From the NCBI GenBank assembly GCA_024220505.1, contig JAKZZE010000030.1, positions 1 to 64,000 on the forward strand: DNA of 64,000 nucleotides, given 5' to 3'. Each line of letters begins with the position of its first letter. Within the stretch, counting starts at the first letter, position 1. The notes under the pieces were generated by a model. The model did not search any database. It was not told the origin of the DNA and was given only the letters and a program-made list of their open reading frames with translations. The DNA is from Rhizopus arrhizus (lineage: Eukaryota; Mucoromycota; Mucoromycetes; Mucorales; Rhizopodaceae). This document shows positions 1 to 12,020 of the stretch, in pieces. The position numbers and the translations under genes are program-made.

Positions 1-39
<39 letters not shown>

Positions 40-41
40 CT

Positions 42-1376
42 TTACTGAAACAGTTCATTCGTTTCCTTGTCCAAAACCAAACTTGAAACATTTCTCTCAT
101 TTTCAGCGTTCCACATTGTATTTGGTATAACGTACGGTTTCAGTCTATTCCCATGAACTCTTCTTATCCGAGTATCATTTGGATTCGTATTTTTTATGTG
201 ATAAGTTCCTTTTCCTAAATTTTGAATGATGTAAGGTCCTTCCCATTTGTCTTGTAACTTTCCAGACCAAGATGTAGACATGTAGTCTTTGTACAGGAGA
301 ACCATATCACCGAGTCTGAAAGGGGGCTTCAGTTCTTTTCGTTCATCTAAGATCTTGTTCTCTATAGCTTTCTTTTGAGCAGCCTGAGTTTGCTTAATGG
401 CCTGTACTGATTGCTCACGTACCCAATTAAGATTATGAATTTGGTGAGTGGTCCTGTGCCATAACACTGTTTCAAATTTGTGAGAGCTTTTCTCAAATAT
501 TCGGTTGTCTATATCAAACGGCGTTTTTGGTTCATAGCCATACATTAAGAAAAATGGCGACTGCTTTGTCGTAGCTTGTTTAATGGAACGATATGCAAAT
601 AGGTAGCTGGTAGATAGAGATCCCAGTCTTCCTTTCAGTGTCTGATCGTTTTTGTAGAATTTGACCAAGTGTTCGATTGAATCGTTCAATCAGGCCATTA
701 CTTTGTGGGTTGTACGGTGTTGTAGTCTTGTGAATAATAGAATAAGCTTGGCAACTTTGCGTACCAAACCACTTAAGAAAGGTTTTCCGTTATCAGTAAC
801 CATGATGGTTGGACATCCGTGTCTACAAATAATATCTTCGTATAGAAATAGAGCAATCTCTGAAGAAGTCTGAAATCGTAACGGTCTTGCTTCAACATAT
901 TTTGTGAGGTAATCAATTGCTGCGACAATATACCGGTGTCCTGATCTTGAGGTTTGTACATGTTTCACGTCCAATGCGACTCTATCGAAAGGTTTTATGG
1001 AAACGGGAACTGGATAAAGTTCTTCTTTCAATGATTTTTTCCCAAATACTTGACATCTAGAACACGTTTTGACGTATTCAAAAATATCCTTCGCCATGTT
1101 GTCCCAATAGTACCGAGTTGCAATTTTATGTAAGGTATTATTGTATGCTAAGTGTCCACCTAGAGGATGTTGATGATACGCATTCATCATTTCTTGGGCT
1201 TCTTGCTTGTTGAGAACCTTTCGTATGGTTCCATTTTCCGTATTGTATCTATATAATGTGTCTTTGTACAAAGTGAAATTAGGGGATTCCCTAATGAGGA
1301 ATTTTTGTAAGCTTCTTGTTTCATCTTCTGGAATTTGCATAGTTTGCAAATATGTTGCCATCTGATCGATTTTTCG
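42..1376 (-). pseudogene. GyA integrase (frameshifted)
   Basis: Integrase part of the GyA pol polyprotein, which would insert the cDNA into the genome. The zinc-binding module shows HPLGGH followed by CSRC (HHCC). The DDE core has a first Asp in ALDVKH and a second in VTDNG. The catalytic Glu (NGLIERF) lies near 690-700 in a different frame from both flanking segments, so there is a frameshift on each side of it. The C-terminal part has a GPY/F-type module (KWEGPYIIQNLGKGTYHI) and ends with no chromodomain. The apparent Met start at 1400 lies inside the GyB LTR; the true upstream sequence resumes at 7337. Inactive as read. Confidence 0.85.
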
Positions 1377-1381
1377 TTGTT

Positions 1382-1796
1382 TGATGTATCCATCATTCAT
1401 AACTCGATATGAAAACAGTATTAATAAGCTACATGTAAAATATATCCAATAGATAGGCTACAGGTTAATTCGGATAATCTTCATTAAGGATAAGATGCTG
1501 CGTAATTGCACGGTTAAATTATATTAAATCCAGGAACTAAATCACAGTCAATCGCAGTCAATCATATACGAGTATTCTATGGATAAATGCTTATGGTGAC
1601 AAAGATAACAATGGAAGAACACGTAACCATTATCTATTTGTCATCAGTTATATCATACTCATTAATTATTAATCCATGACATGAAATATTATCCGTGTAT
1701 GAAAAGTATAAATAGAGTATCATTTTCTTATTAAATAAAACAATCTCTTTATCGAGTCTCGTCCTCTCTTGTTCCTTTCTATTCTTGGATAAATCA
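1382..1796 (+). repeat. GyB 5' LTR
   Basis: 415-bp LTR with TG...CA ends. It contains a TATAAATAG box at 1707-1715 that would drive the element's transcript. The same LTR family occurs at 6918-7331 and as a solo LTR at 48779-49193. Confidence 0.93.
1707..1715 (+). promoter_or_regulatory. TATA box of GyB LTR
   Basis: TATAAATAG lies about 52 bp upstream of the putative self-primer sequence at 1759. The same 9-mer recurs in the LTRs of GyC, GyD and the solo LTR at 52456, at a similar distance from the LTR end, so it is the likely core promoter. Confidence 0.6.
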
Positions 1797-1847
1797 TTTT
1801 TTTTGACGAATTCTCTTTACTCTATTATTACTACGCTATTCTCAAAC

Positions 1848-2684
1848 ATGTCTATCAACTCTAATCTTTTGGCTTACAACGAAGAAACCCTTCTTTCTGA
1901 AAGTGACCCTGCTTTCATTGGTCCTAGACTTGAAAAGCCCTCCATGGTTAATGGGATCGAACTTCCTCTTACTGGATCTCCAAACTCTATTACAGAAGAT
2001 ATAGAGATGGAAGAAGTTGAACCCAGGGCTATGGCCTCTCCACTCGCTGGTGTCAAGGGCAGTGGCGCAGCACCACCTTCTCAGGTCTCGGGTAGTCGTA
2101 ATTTGACGGCTACCGTCCAGACTTTGACGAAACAGGTAGAACAAATTGCTGCGGCTATCACGGGTCAAGAGCTTACAGGAAAGCAACTTGCTAACCTTTC
2201 CCGCGAATATACGACCAAGTCTACCATCTTGGCCTCCTTGTTGGACTTGCAAGCAAAAATGGCTAATAACTTGACTATACAAACCAATGGCTCTGCCATT
2301 AACGGTTCTAACAGTCAACCTACAGTGGTTCCTCAAAACTTACCTTTGTTTCAGTACACTGGTAATGTAGAGAACTCAGCATTGCCCGTCTTTAAAGACA
2401 TTGCTGACTGTATCCGACGTTTTGAGGATATCCTCTTTGCGTACCGCTTGGATGTACAGGTGCATTGGCAGCGCCTCATCCCTTTCTCACTTACCCATAC
2501 TCAACGTTCTTGGTATGATGAATTACGGGTAAAGAAGAATTTATCTTGGACCATATTCAAGGAACAATTAACCTTGAAATATGGCATCGAATCCACTGAG
2601 GCCCAAGCCCACGCCTCAAGAGAGCTGTTAACCATCAGTATGCAGCCTGATGAGTCTGTGGAAAAATACACTGACCGCTTTTGA
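1848..2684 (+). pseudogene. GyB gag (truncated by frameshift)
   Basis: Gag-like structural protein of GyB. The chosen ATG at 1848 is 51 nt after the LTR, matching the short leaders of GyC (48 nt) and GyD (34 nt); an upstream in-frame ATG at 1785 lies inside the LTR. The protein has an acidic N-terminus, then a Ty3-type capsid region (RRFEDILFAYRLDVQVHWQRL, then SWYDELRVKK) like that of GyC and GyD. It ends prematurely at TDRF; the zinc-knuckle remnant (RCFKC...REHLNVC) continues in another frame near 3070-3125. Confidence 0.75.
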
Positions 2685-5600
2685 AACTCAAGCGTGAAGC
2701 CACTCCCGTAGCTGATGATTTGTTGGCTAGTTTTGTTTGTGACTCCCTCACTAGTAGCCCCCTCCAAAATCATGTCAACATGGCCATCGTCAGTCTTGAT
2801 CAGGAGCAAGGAATGACATAAAACCTCCTTTCTAGTATCGCAAGAAGTTTCATACGAAAGCAACAGCACCTTGCCCCATATGTCACTAAAAAATTCAATA
2901 ACCACCCTCTCAGTCAACGGGTTGAACCCTCCCAGTGGTATTCATAAAAGAAACCACCGTACGGATGTAAGGACTTGTATCATCCATGGAAAGTGCAACC
3001 ACACAACAGAATCGTTGTAAAAAGGCTCAGGAACTCGAATTGCTGCAATATGAACAAGAGACATCTAGCAAGCGTTGCTTTAAATGCACGTCTCCTTTTA
3101 CTAGGGAGCATTTAAATGTTTGCCCTAAAAGGAATCACCTCTTTCTGCTGGTTCTGCCTCTTCCCTCCTCCTCTACTGCACCTACCATAACCAGGGCATT
3201 CCGCTCACTTCAGTTGACTGCAGTGAAGATAACCATGAGGTACAAAAGGCTTCTAATATATAAAACCTGCCAACCAACAAAGCCACGATGAGAACAGGAT
3301 CTTGACGATGAAGCCGTCAGGACATCCCTACTACTCATCATTATGTAAGTTGCAACCGTTTAATACAAACTTCACAGTTTTAATAACAAACGTACTGACT
3401 TCCTTTTTTGTACCCATCACTATAGAAAATGTCCGTACTTGGGGCTTTGGTTGATACTGGGGTGTAAATACTTCTACGATCTCTCTCTGACCTACAAAAA
3501 TTATAAACGTTAGAACTTTTCCTGTTTCAGGAAAATTACAATTAGCTAGTTTGAATACCTTGGTACCTAGAACTGCTATTACAGATCAAATAAAAGTATT
3601 TTATAACGGAATCAATGTCTTACATGAATTTGAAATTTTTAAGTTTGATAAGGATATACCTATTTGTATTGGTACAGATCTTATGCCTAAGTTAAACATT
3701 AACTTGACAGGTTTAGCTGTTACGTGGGATAGTCCTAATATCTCTACAATACCTGATCCAATAGACCCTTCACCTATCAAACCTAATAAGTCACCCGCTG
3801 GTACTCACCAACAGCGTGAACAACTTATGGACGCATTACAGCCATATTTGAGCGCCAATGCTAAGATCCCTAGCACGTCTGCATGTCCTCTACCTGAAGC
3901 GATAGTTCGCTTGGAAACTGAACCAGGTAAAACCACTTATAGACGGCAGTATCCTATTGCACTGTCAATCCAGCCTAAAGTACAAGAACAGGTTGACAAT
4001 GGTTAGCAGATGGTGTAATTGAAATAGCCCTCCTAATACTGCGATTTAAACTCTCCTTTTGTTGACTGTACGTAAGAAGGATGCTAATGGTAATTATAGT
4101 GACGATGTACGGGTGTGTATAGACCCCAGACATATCAATGCAATACTCATTAAAGATCGTACCGACCGCTTTCAATTACCATTGATAGCTGAGTTGCATC
4201 AAAAAATGAGTGCTGCGACACTATTTACAGTACTTGACCTCAAACAAGCTTTTCAATTCGTTACCTCTAGCTGATGAGCATAGAGCCCTTACAGCTTTTA
4301 CATTTAACGGTCAACAATATACAATTTTGTAGAGCACCATTCGGTTTGAACCCCTATACCAAAATCCACTTTGCAACGTGTGCTAACTACCCTCTTACAT
4401 GACTTGCCATACGTTACATGTGTTCATTGATGGATTTAACTATCGGTACTGGACCCGATATTGAGGAACATATCAAATGCGTAACTACTGTCATCGAACG
4501 ACTTACATCAGCTAAATTTATTCTGAACGTTGATAATGTCACTTTATGCAAAACTTCGGTAAACATCCTAGGCTTCACTATTAGTCACAATAGTCCTCTC
4601 ATTGGATAGCAGAAAGGTTGCAAATGCTTTAGCATGGCCAATACCAAAAACTGGAAAAGATATACAACGCTTTCTAGGCCTCGCTATTATTTTCGAAGTC
4701 ATCTCTCTCCCAAAATTTCTCTACCATGACCGCACCGTTAGATAAACTACGTAACGAAGGTTCATTGGAACACATTTGGACTGACAAATATCTACAGGCT
4801 TTTCGAAATATACAGACAGCCTTATCTAATGCTCCTGTTCTGTCTATACCTGACATGCGTCATGAATTACAGCTAGCTACAGATGCTAGCAACACAGGAA
4901 TTGGCGGTGTACTTTATCAAATTATTGACGATAAACTCGCTATATTGGATTCGCAGCAAGAGCACTGTCGAAGTCAGAAATGAACTACTCGACAACTAAA
5001 CGAGAGCTGTTAGCCATCTGTTATCTTTTTGAAAGATTTCACAAGTGGTTGTATGGATCTCAATTCACGCTGTATACTGATCATAAAAGTTTGGTCTATC
5101 TTGGCACACAAAACATTCCTAATCCCATGATGCTGAATTGGTTCGAAACTATTTTCAACTATACATTCAAGTAATCCATCGTCCAGGAATTGAAATGTGT
5201 TGCCGGATTCACTTTCTCGTCTTTTTTCAGACGATACGGAAAAAAGACTGGGGGGAGATAATAATCCTCAGCAACTTTCCATAAAAAATAAAAATACAAA
5301 GTCACAGAGCAAACGTACTACAGACAACAGTACAAACATAAAACAAAGAGCTGTACACTAGTAGACTACATGACACCACCAGAAGAGGAACGTCATAACC
5401 TATTATTAAAGGCACATCTACTTGGACACTTTGGGGCTGATGCTATTGTAAAGACAATCCACAATGATAATTTGCACTGATTAATATTAAAAAAGATGCA
5501 TTGCAGCTAGTATCCAATTGTCCTGAATGTCAACAATTTAATATTGGCAAACACGGGTATCACCCTCCCCGTAGTATTCTACCAGATGGTCCTTTTGATC

Positions 5601-6620
5601 ACGTCTGTATTGACCTCGGTACCCTGAACATTACATCAACAGAAGGACATAATTTCATTTTAGTCCTAGTTGATCTCTTCACAAGAATTTACAATTCTAA
5701 GACCATTAATGGATAAAACTGGCGTATCCATAGCTAATGAACTTAGAGATATCTTTTGCACTTTTGGTTGGCCCAAAAAGCTTAGTTCAGATAACGGTAC
5801 AGAATTCACTAATGAAATATTTAATTCATTAATGGAAACCTGTGGTATTGACCATAGACTTTCACTGCCTTATAACCCATTGGGTAATTCGACTAACGAA
5901 TCGTTGTTGGAATAGCCAAACGAGCTCTTGTTAAAAGATTACAAGGCAAGAAAGACGAGTGGAATCTTTTCCTTCCTAGTATTCAATATGCTATTAATTG
6001 CAAATATTCTAGATTACATCATTCCAGACCATTTGTGCTTATGTATAATAGACAACCAAATGAATTTCAGGATTATTCCAATGCACAATCCTCAATACCT
6101 AACTCCTAGTCAGCAGTATGCTAAAGCCTAGAAATAAATTAGACAATATGAACAACATAGTAATCCCTGCTATACGTACCGTATTATGACTACTCAAAGA
6201 CTGACAACGAGTATTTTACAAGAAGCACCGCATTGTAAATCAACATTTCCTACTAATAGCGAAGTTATGATAAAAAATGTGAATAGAAATAGTAAAACTG
6301 ACCCAAGTACGAGGGCCCCTTTGTCGTACATGGAGTCACAAAAAATGGTAGCTACATTTTGACGGATAAACAGGTACATTATTATCGCGCGACGTACCTA
6401 CCTCGCACATCAAACTCATCTCTACAGACAACGTTGTTAATAATCGCGCTGACCAACACAGTACGATGTGCAGGCATTATCCAACATAAAGGAAATAACA
6501 CTAGTAATTATAAATACCTAGTAAATGGAAAGTTATCCTCCAGAATATGATACCTGGGAACCTGCCTCAATTTTTGATGACATGAGTATTGATAGAACAG
6601 TACTGGGCAAGACGTAACGT
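2685..6620 (+). pseudogene. GyB pol remnant (protease, RT, RNase H, integrase, chromodomain)
   Basis: Fragments in several frames, in normal pol order: a protease DTG (VDTG near 3452), a linker with IGTDLMPKLNI (about 3670-3700), RT (CIDPRHINA; FTVLDLKQAF), RNase H (LATDASNTGIGGVLYQ; YTDHKSLVYLG), an integrase zinc finger (CPECQQFNIGKHGY), an integrase core (SSDNGTEF) and a chromodomain remnant near 6505-6600 (DTWEPAS in a shifted frame). At least ten frameshifts or stops separate them, so no enzyme can be made. It resembles GyC and GyD. Confidence 0.82.
5248..5262 (+). other. Putative central polypurine tract of GyB
   Basis: CTGGGGGGAGATAAT lies between the RNase H and integrase parts. It matches in form the terminal tract next to the 3' LTR (6904-6917) and equivalent internal tracts in GyC (62208-62222) and GyD (30502-30515). 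Confidence 0.45.
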
Positions 6621-6903
6621 CAATAATAACATTGGCAAACGTAAACGCTCATCTCATACCAATGTTCCAACCAAGACTAATAATTTTAACAAACGAAACA
6701 AGACAAAGTAACGAACTGAATATGATCTTTTCCCATTACTTTTTTCCTCAACAGGTTTTTTGGGTTTTTATCGATTATATACCAGAAGAGCATACTCTCT
6801 CTTTCCTCTACACTTACGTCTTTAATATAAACAGCCTACGCAATCATATTGGATATGATCTCTGTACTCTTCGTTATTCATGATGCTCATCGGTTGTTCC
6901 AAC

Positions 6904-6917
6904 CTGGAAGGGGGCAA
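6904..6917 (+). other. Terminal polypurine tract of GyB
   Basis: CTGGAAGGGGGCAA ends directly at the first base of the 3' LTR, the expected site of plus-strand priming. Confidence 0.75.
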
Positions 6918-7331
6918 TGATGTATCCATCATTCATAACTCGATATGAAAACAGTATTAATAAGCTACATGTAAATATATCCAATAGATAGGCTACAGGT
7001 TAATTCGGATAATCTTCATTAAGGATAAGATGCTGCGTAATTGCACGGTTAAATTATATTAAATCCAGGAACTAAATCACAGTCAATCGCAGTCAATCAT
7101 ATACGAGTATTCTATGGATAAATGCTTATGGTGACAAAGATAACAATGGAAGAACACGTAACCATTATCTATTTGTCATCAGTTATATCATACTCATTAA
7201 TTATTAATCCATGACATGAAATATTATCCGTGTATGAAAAGTATAAATAGAGTATCATTTTCTTATTAAATAAAACAATCTCTTTATCGAGTCTCGTCCT
7301 CTCTTGTTCCTTTCTATTCTTGGATAAATCA
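6918..7331 (+). repeat. GyB 3' LTR
   Basis: 414-bp copy of the 5' LTR; the one difference I see is a missing A in the run near 6973. It is followed by the target duplication TTGTT (7332-7336). Confidence 0.93.
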
Positions 7332-7336
7332 TTGTT

Positions 7337-9434
7337 CCATTTTTTGATATATTATTATTTGTGTTACTGTTTTGAATTTTTGCAATCTTATTGTTTCAGG
7401 ATTCTTGTTGATGTGGAAATTTTTTTTTTCTGCTTAATTTGGTTTTGTACTGTTTTTTAATGAATTTTTCTGGATTATTTATTTCAACTACCCCTCCCTG
7501 CCTCCATGTAGTTTGATAAAAATATAAAGTTGATAATATATACACGTTGTTAATTAATTGTAAATGTTGAGTTTTTCTAGTATCCAAGTCGAGATAAAAA
7601 AGTCGGCGCTTTCGTTGACTCTTCCAGGTCGATACTTCACCTCGAATTCATATTCTGATAGATAGTAATCCATCTGGCGATTATTCCAGTGGGGTTTGGC
7701 GTCTTTAGTAACCCATTAGAGCCGAGTGATCAGTAAGCACTGTGAACTTTTTTCCAAGTAGATAGGGACGGAATAATTTTACTGCCCATATGACTGCCAA
7801 ACATTCTAATTTAGTGGGAGCGTAATTCGATTCAGTTGACTTGAGGCCTCGACTTGCATAGACAATTGGGTGTTCATGACCATTTTCATCCAATTGAGTA
7901 ATATAGCACCAAGTCCTAATTTGGATGCGTCGGTTACTAGTATAAATGGTTTGTTGAAGTCAGGTCTTGACAAGATAGGTGCAGTAGTAAGTAATTTCTT
8001 TAATGTTTCAAATGATTCAGTAGTCAAGCTTGTCCAAGGGATTTTCTTTGTGGTTTTCGTTTGATCATGCAAAGGTCTTGCAATAGCAGCAAAGTTTTTA
8101 ATAAAACGTCTGTAATAGGATGCTATTCCAAGGAATCCTCGAACTTGTTTAATTGTTCTTGTTGTGGATATTCGACTATTTTTTGAATTTTGCTGGGGTC
8201 TGTTTGCAATCCTTCTTTCGTCACAATATATCCAAGAAATTTAAGATGGTCCTTAAAGAAGAAACATTTTCCGGGTTTAATTTGAGATTCGCTACTTGGA
8301 TGCATTGAAACACTTGTTCTAAATGTTGCAAATGATCTTGATGATTGAGAGAATATACATTTAGGTCGTCAATGTAAGCGACTAAACACTTGTTGATAAG
8401 AGGCCGAAAACATAAATCTATTAATCGTTGAAAAGTTGCTGGGGAATTTACAAGACCCATCGGCAGTGTGTTGTAATGATACGTGCCAAACTTTGTCGTG
8501 AAAGCTGTTAGTTCTTTACTGTCTTCTTCCAGGGGAACTTGATGAAATCCAGCTCGCATATCCAAAGCTGAGAACACTTTTGCCTTGCCTAATGTATCCA
8601 GCAAATCATCAATGCGGGGTAAGGGATAGGCGTCTTTCTTTGTAACTGCATTTAACTTTCTATAATCTATCACCATTCTGTATTCACCATTCTTCTTTTT
8701 ACTAATATCACAGGGGCTGCCCAGGGGCTGTTCGATGGAGCAATTACACCCAACTTGCAATATTTATCTAATTCTTTTTGCAGATGTTCAGTCTCGATAG
8801 GACTCATGCGATAAGGTCGATGACTTATAGGCATAGTGTCTTCTTTTATCGTGATCTTATGCTTTATCAAGTTTGTGTATCCGATTGTGTTATTGTCCCA
8901 GTCAAATATATTCTCGTATTTCTTTAGTAACTTCTGTAGACTTTGTTTAATATCTTGACTTATTTCTCCGATTTCAAGTTTCGTATATTTGTCTGGTTCT
9001 AATAGCATGTCTTCTTCATTTTTTTCTTTATTATTTGGTTCAGACATTTCCATCACACACAAGTGAGGATTCGTGTCAACATTATATGCTTGTACTATGG
9101 AATCTTCCTGTGGATTGATCTTTTCAATGATGCCGATTTCTTCATCAGGGTCCAATAATATATCTTTTGATGATCGATTGTATATTCGAATCTCTATACT
9201 TCTTCGATTTGTGATCAGATTTAAACAAGAGTCAAAATATCCCATGGCATCCATTATTTTAGGGTTTGTTATTTCCAAGTTATATATTATATCCTTCCTT
9301 TCGTTCTTCAACTTTCTGATCCATATTGTTTTTGAAGTATTTGATGCTATAGTCAATCCATGTGAAGGAGCTTTCAGTAGCATGTCATTTCCTTGACTTA
9401 ATACTTTTATGTCGTCTTCTTTATCATTTTCCAA
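7337..9434 (-). pseudogene. GyA reverse transcriptase and RNase H (frameshifted)
   Basis: Reading from 9434 downward: a beta-rich domain after the protease (DEEIGIIEKI), then the RT entry (ISHRPYRMSPIETEHLQKEL; SNSPWAAPVILVK). A frameshift near 8690 follows, then fingers and palm (EYRMVIDYRKLNAVTKKDAY; FSALDMRAGFHQVPLEEDS; the catalytic YIDD in LVAYIDDLNVY). Connection and RNase H pieces are at 8305-7705 (LVTDASKLGLGAIL; PIVYASRGLKSTESNYAPTK; FTVLTDHSAL) with more frame changes. An RNase H tail with a PGRVNESAD-type motif lies near 7600-7640. The key motifs persist but the frame is broken at least three times. Confidence 0.85.
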
Positions 9435-9463
9435 TAATAGAAGCGATTCGTCTTCTTCATCTT

Positions 9464-10194
9464 CTAATTCTTCTTCTGCCGATTCTTCTGAGCTGTCTTC
9501 AGATTCTTCGTCTTGATCTGTGCTATCGTCATCATGTTGTGGCTCTGCTTCAAAGCGTACATGTTGGTTTCCTTTGAGTTTGTTAGGCTGATAGGATGTT
9601 CATACTTCTGAGTATAGCTTGAGACTTTTGGCAATGTCGTATTTTTTCTTAAAAAGGATATCTCTAATTCAGCTTTCTTGTTTTTATATGCCACCTTTAA
9701 TGTTGAACTATTGAAGTCAATTTGGCTTTTGCTCTATTTAACCAATTGTTTCCAATGATAAGTGGATTTGGACAAGAGGGTAAGACTTCTACTGTGCATG
9801 GAATGATCATGTTGTCCTTGACACATATAGGTACGTCATATATAATTCCTAAAGCAGGCTGTTTGGTTCCATTTCCTAAGGTGAATATACTTTCAGAGGC
9901 AGCATCAATATATAAACCAAGTGTGTCAGCGAGAGCTTTAGACATGCATGTTTTTGCTGCACCACAATCAATCAAGGTCTTGATAGATTTGTCTCCAATA
10001 CTAACTTTAGAATATACTGCTGTGGTATTTATATCCTCTTCTTCTATAACTGCCATAGTTTCTTCCGGATTGGTGACTTCAACAGGGATTCGTATGGGAC
10101 GGCAAGCTGCGGCCATATTTCTTCGTAACTTAGGTGCTGCAACCATAAGGTCTCCAACAGTTATATCTGCTTTCTTATTTAAGACGTCCGACAC
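9464..10194 (-). pseudogene. GyA aspartic protease region
   Basis: The pepsin-like retroviral protease domain that would process the polyprotein. The motif is LIDCGAAKTCMS, with Asp-Cys-Gly in place of the usual Asp-Ser/Thr-Gly; the flap and C-terminal half end with PLIIGNNWL, the usual I-G-x-N/D-W-L motif. The Met at 10194 is not a true start: the frame just upstream (NYDIVSDVLNKK) continues after a frameshift near 10200. A charged acidic linker (9464-9694) connects to RT. Confidence 0.75.
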
Positions 10195-10199
10195 AATGT

Positions 10200-10640
10200 C
10201 ATAATTTAATGGAGGTGCCTTCGTTTTTCTTTTGGTTTCTTGACCGTTCTGCTAGTTTGCATTATTCGTTCTGTTTCCATAGCTTCGGGTTGACGTGTGA
10301 CAACAGGCTGATGTGAAACCAATGGTTGTTGTGTGATTATGGGTTGATGCGTAATGATAGGTTGTGTAGTAGTAACATCATTTAATTTACCCTTGGCTTT
10401 TGTGGTTGATCTCCTAACTCTTTCTCGTGTGCCTTTGCTTGGTTTTTCGTATGGAATGCTTGTAGTGACTTCAGGTGGGTACTCTGGTCTTACAGCTGCA
10501 TATAAATCGTGTGTAAAGGGTGGTGAATAAGTTTCGCTTTGAGTGAGGAGCGCATTGAGATTGTGGGGTTGATTATTAATGGTTTTGTTATATTTTTGGT
10601 TATTCGATTGACCATTACTTTCATTTTTGAAAGCAACCGA
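10200..10640 (-). pseudogene. GyA gag-protease linker with QP-rich repeats
   Basis: Minus-strand reading gives a Pro/Thr/Gln-rich segment with about five imperfect copies of QP(I/L/V)(I/V)(T/S)(H/Q/R), at about 10270-10375. It lies between the gag stop at 10646 and the protease frame. It is probably a flexible linker in the ancestral polyprotein; frame changes at both ends now isolate it. Confidence 0.5.
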
Positions 10641-10645
10641 ACCAA

Positions 10646-11881
10646 CTAGTTTTTTGACTGGTTAGGTTGTTGTGTTTGAGGCTGTTGCGGGAGCGTTCTG
10701 TTATATTGCGGACGGTAAGTTTGATTATTAAAGTTATTTCTGTTTCGTCCTTGATTGCTATAGTCTTGTCTTCCGTAATTATTATCATTACGTTGGTAAT
10801 CATTGTTATTATAAATATTATTATTGTAGTCGTTATTATTGTGACCATTATTGTTGTAATCGTTATTGTTATTTTGGTGTTGATTCTGATAATTATCATT
10901 GTAGCGATTACGACGATTGTAATTTCTAACAGAGCTTTGATACTGCTGTTGATTACCCAATTCATTTCGGATGGTTTGTTGAATAAGATTGACCAGATCC
11001 TGTTGATGATTATGTTGACTAGGACATGTTCCATTGTTCCTTTGAACTTGATGAGGATAGCTTTGGGCATGATAATTATTACGAGTGATCTCCAATGTTG
11101 ATAGTTGGTTAGGACCAGTTACAATTTGAGGGTTAGGCATTACAGTGTTAACCATTCCGTAAGGATGTAAGTTAGAGATTGGGATTACTTGAGAAGGCCT
11201 TTCGTTTGCATCAATCAACTCTATATTATGATCATTTGATGGGTATCTCTGATGATAAACACCATCGTCATGATATATGAGAGCGTTGTTTACATTTCTT
11301 GGTATGAATGGGTTGTCGACCATTGCGATCTTGCGTGGACGATTTGCGTTCCACCATCCTTCTGCGTGGTTTAACCAATCTTGAAATGTTCTAGCACTGC
11401 TTTGTATACAAAATTGTTTGATATCTCTTAATAAACCTGCGCGAAAGCGGCTTTCGATTACGGCTTCACTAGTAATGTTGGCCAAATCAGCGGCTTCACG
11501 TAATCTTGAAAGGAATATTTGAGGATGTTCTTGATCTCCTTGGATCATATCATTGAATTCCAATTCATAATTCTGAATTAATTCAGGAGTAATATAGTGA
11601 CTTTTCAAATGTTCCATAGCTTCATCGTAAGTCACTTGAGGATGATTCTTGAGTATAGTTTTTTCAAAGTAGATTTTAGCAGCTCTACGTAATTGAGATT
11701 TGAGGATAGCGAGTTTGCGGTTGTCACTATGTGTGTTGCTGAGTACAAGGTAGGAATCCAGTAGCTCTTGAAAATGACGGAAGTCTTCGCCTTCATAGCC
11801 ATAGAATTCGATTAATTTAGGACGATATCCTTGAATTTGGTTGCTGTTTTGCACCAACGCGATAGGTTCTGTAGTTGCCAT
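10646..11881 (-). CDS. GyA gag-like capsid protein
   Basis: 411-residue open frame. The N-terminal 200 residues form a Ty3-type gag region (FYGYEGEDFRHFQELLDSYL; AKIYFEKTIL; FLSRLREAADLANI), including the QExPQxFLSRL-like signature of retrotransposon gag proteins. The C-terminal 110 residues are very rich in Asn, with Tyr, Asp, Arg and Gln; no CCHC knuckle is seen, so this tail may take the RNA-binding role (inference). The start at 11881 follows a leader of about 130 nt. The frame is intact although pol is not. Confidence 0.8.
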   Translation of the reverse strand: MATTEPIALVQNSNQIQGYRPKLIEFYGYEGEDFRHFQELLDSYLVLSNTHSDNRKLAILKSQLRRAAKIYFEKTILKNHPQVTYDEAMEHLKSHYITPELIQNYELEFNDMIQGDQEHPQIFLSRLREAADLANITSEAVIESRFRAGLLRDIKQFCIQSSARTFQDWLNHAEGWWNANRPRKIAMVDNPFIPRNVNNALIYHDDGVYHQRYPSNDHNIELIDANERPSQVIPISNLHPYGMVNTVMPNPQIVTGPNQLSTLEITRNNYHAQSYPHQVQRNNGTCPSQHNHQQDLVNLIQQTIRNELGNQQQYQSSVRNYNRRNRYNDNYQNQHQNNNNDYNNNGHNNNDYNNNIYNNNDYQRNDNNYGRQDYSNQGRNRNNFNNQTYRPQYNRTLPQQPQTQQPNQSKN

Positions 11882-12000
11882 TGTTGATAATAAATGTTTT
11901 GATATTGTTGATTCGATTTTGAATAAGTTCTTTTGATTAGTTTGATTGATTTCTTGATTTGGTTTAATTTCTTGATTAAATTCGATTTATTGATTTAATT

Positions 12001-12020
12001 CCCTCGTAGTGACCACCAAA
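12001..12020 (-). other. Candidate primer-binding site of GyA
   Basis: Directly after the presumed LTR end (..ATTACA at 12021, minus strand) comes TT then TGGTGGTCACTACGAGGG. A site starting TGG fits pairing with a tRNA CCA end. I cannot name the tRNA. A partial copy (TGGTGGTCACTTAC) occurs at about 12143-12156 inside the LTR. Confidence 0.4.

Larger units (their letters stand above)
1382..7331 (+). mobile_element. GyB: full-length but decayed Ty3/gypsy chromovirus-type element
   Basis: Bounded by direct LTRs at 1382-1796 (415 bp) and 6918-7331 (414 bp) that start TGATGTATCC and end GGATAAATCA. A perfect 5-bp target duplication TTGTT flanks it. By eye the LTRs differ by a single missing A. 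The interior encodes gag, then protease, RT, RNase H, integrase and chromodomain remnants in the plus orientation, with many frameshifts and stops. A polypurine tract (6904-6917) abuts the 3' LTR. It sits inside GyA. Confidence 0.92.
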
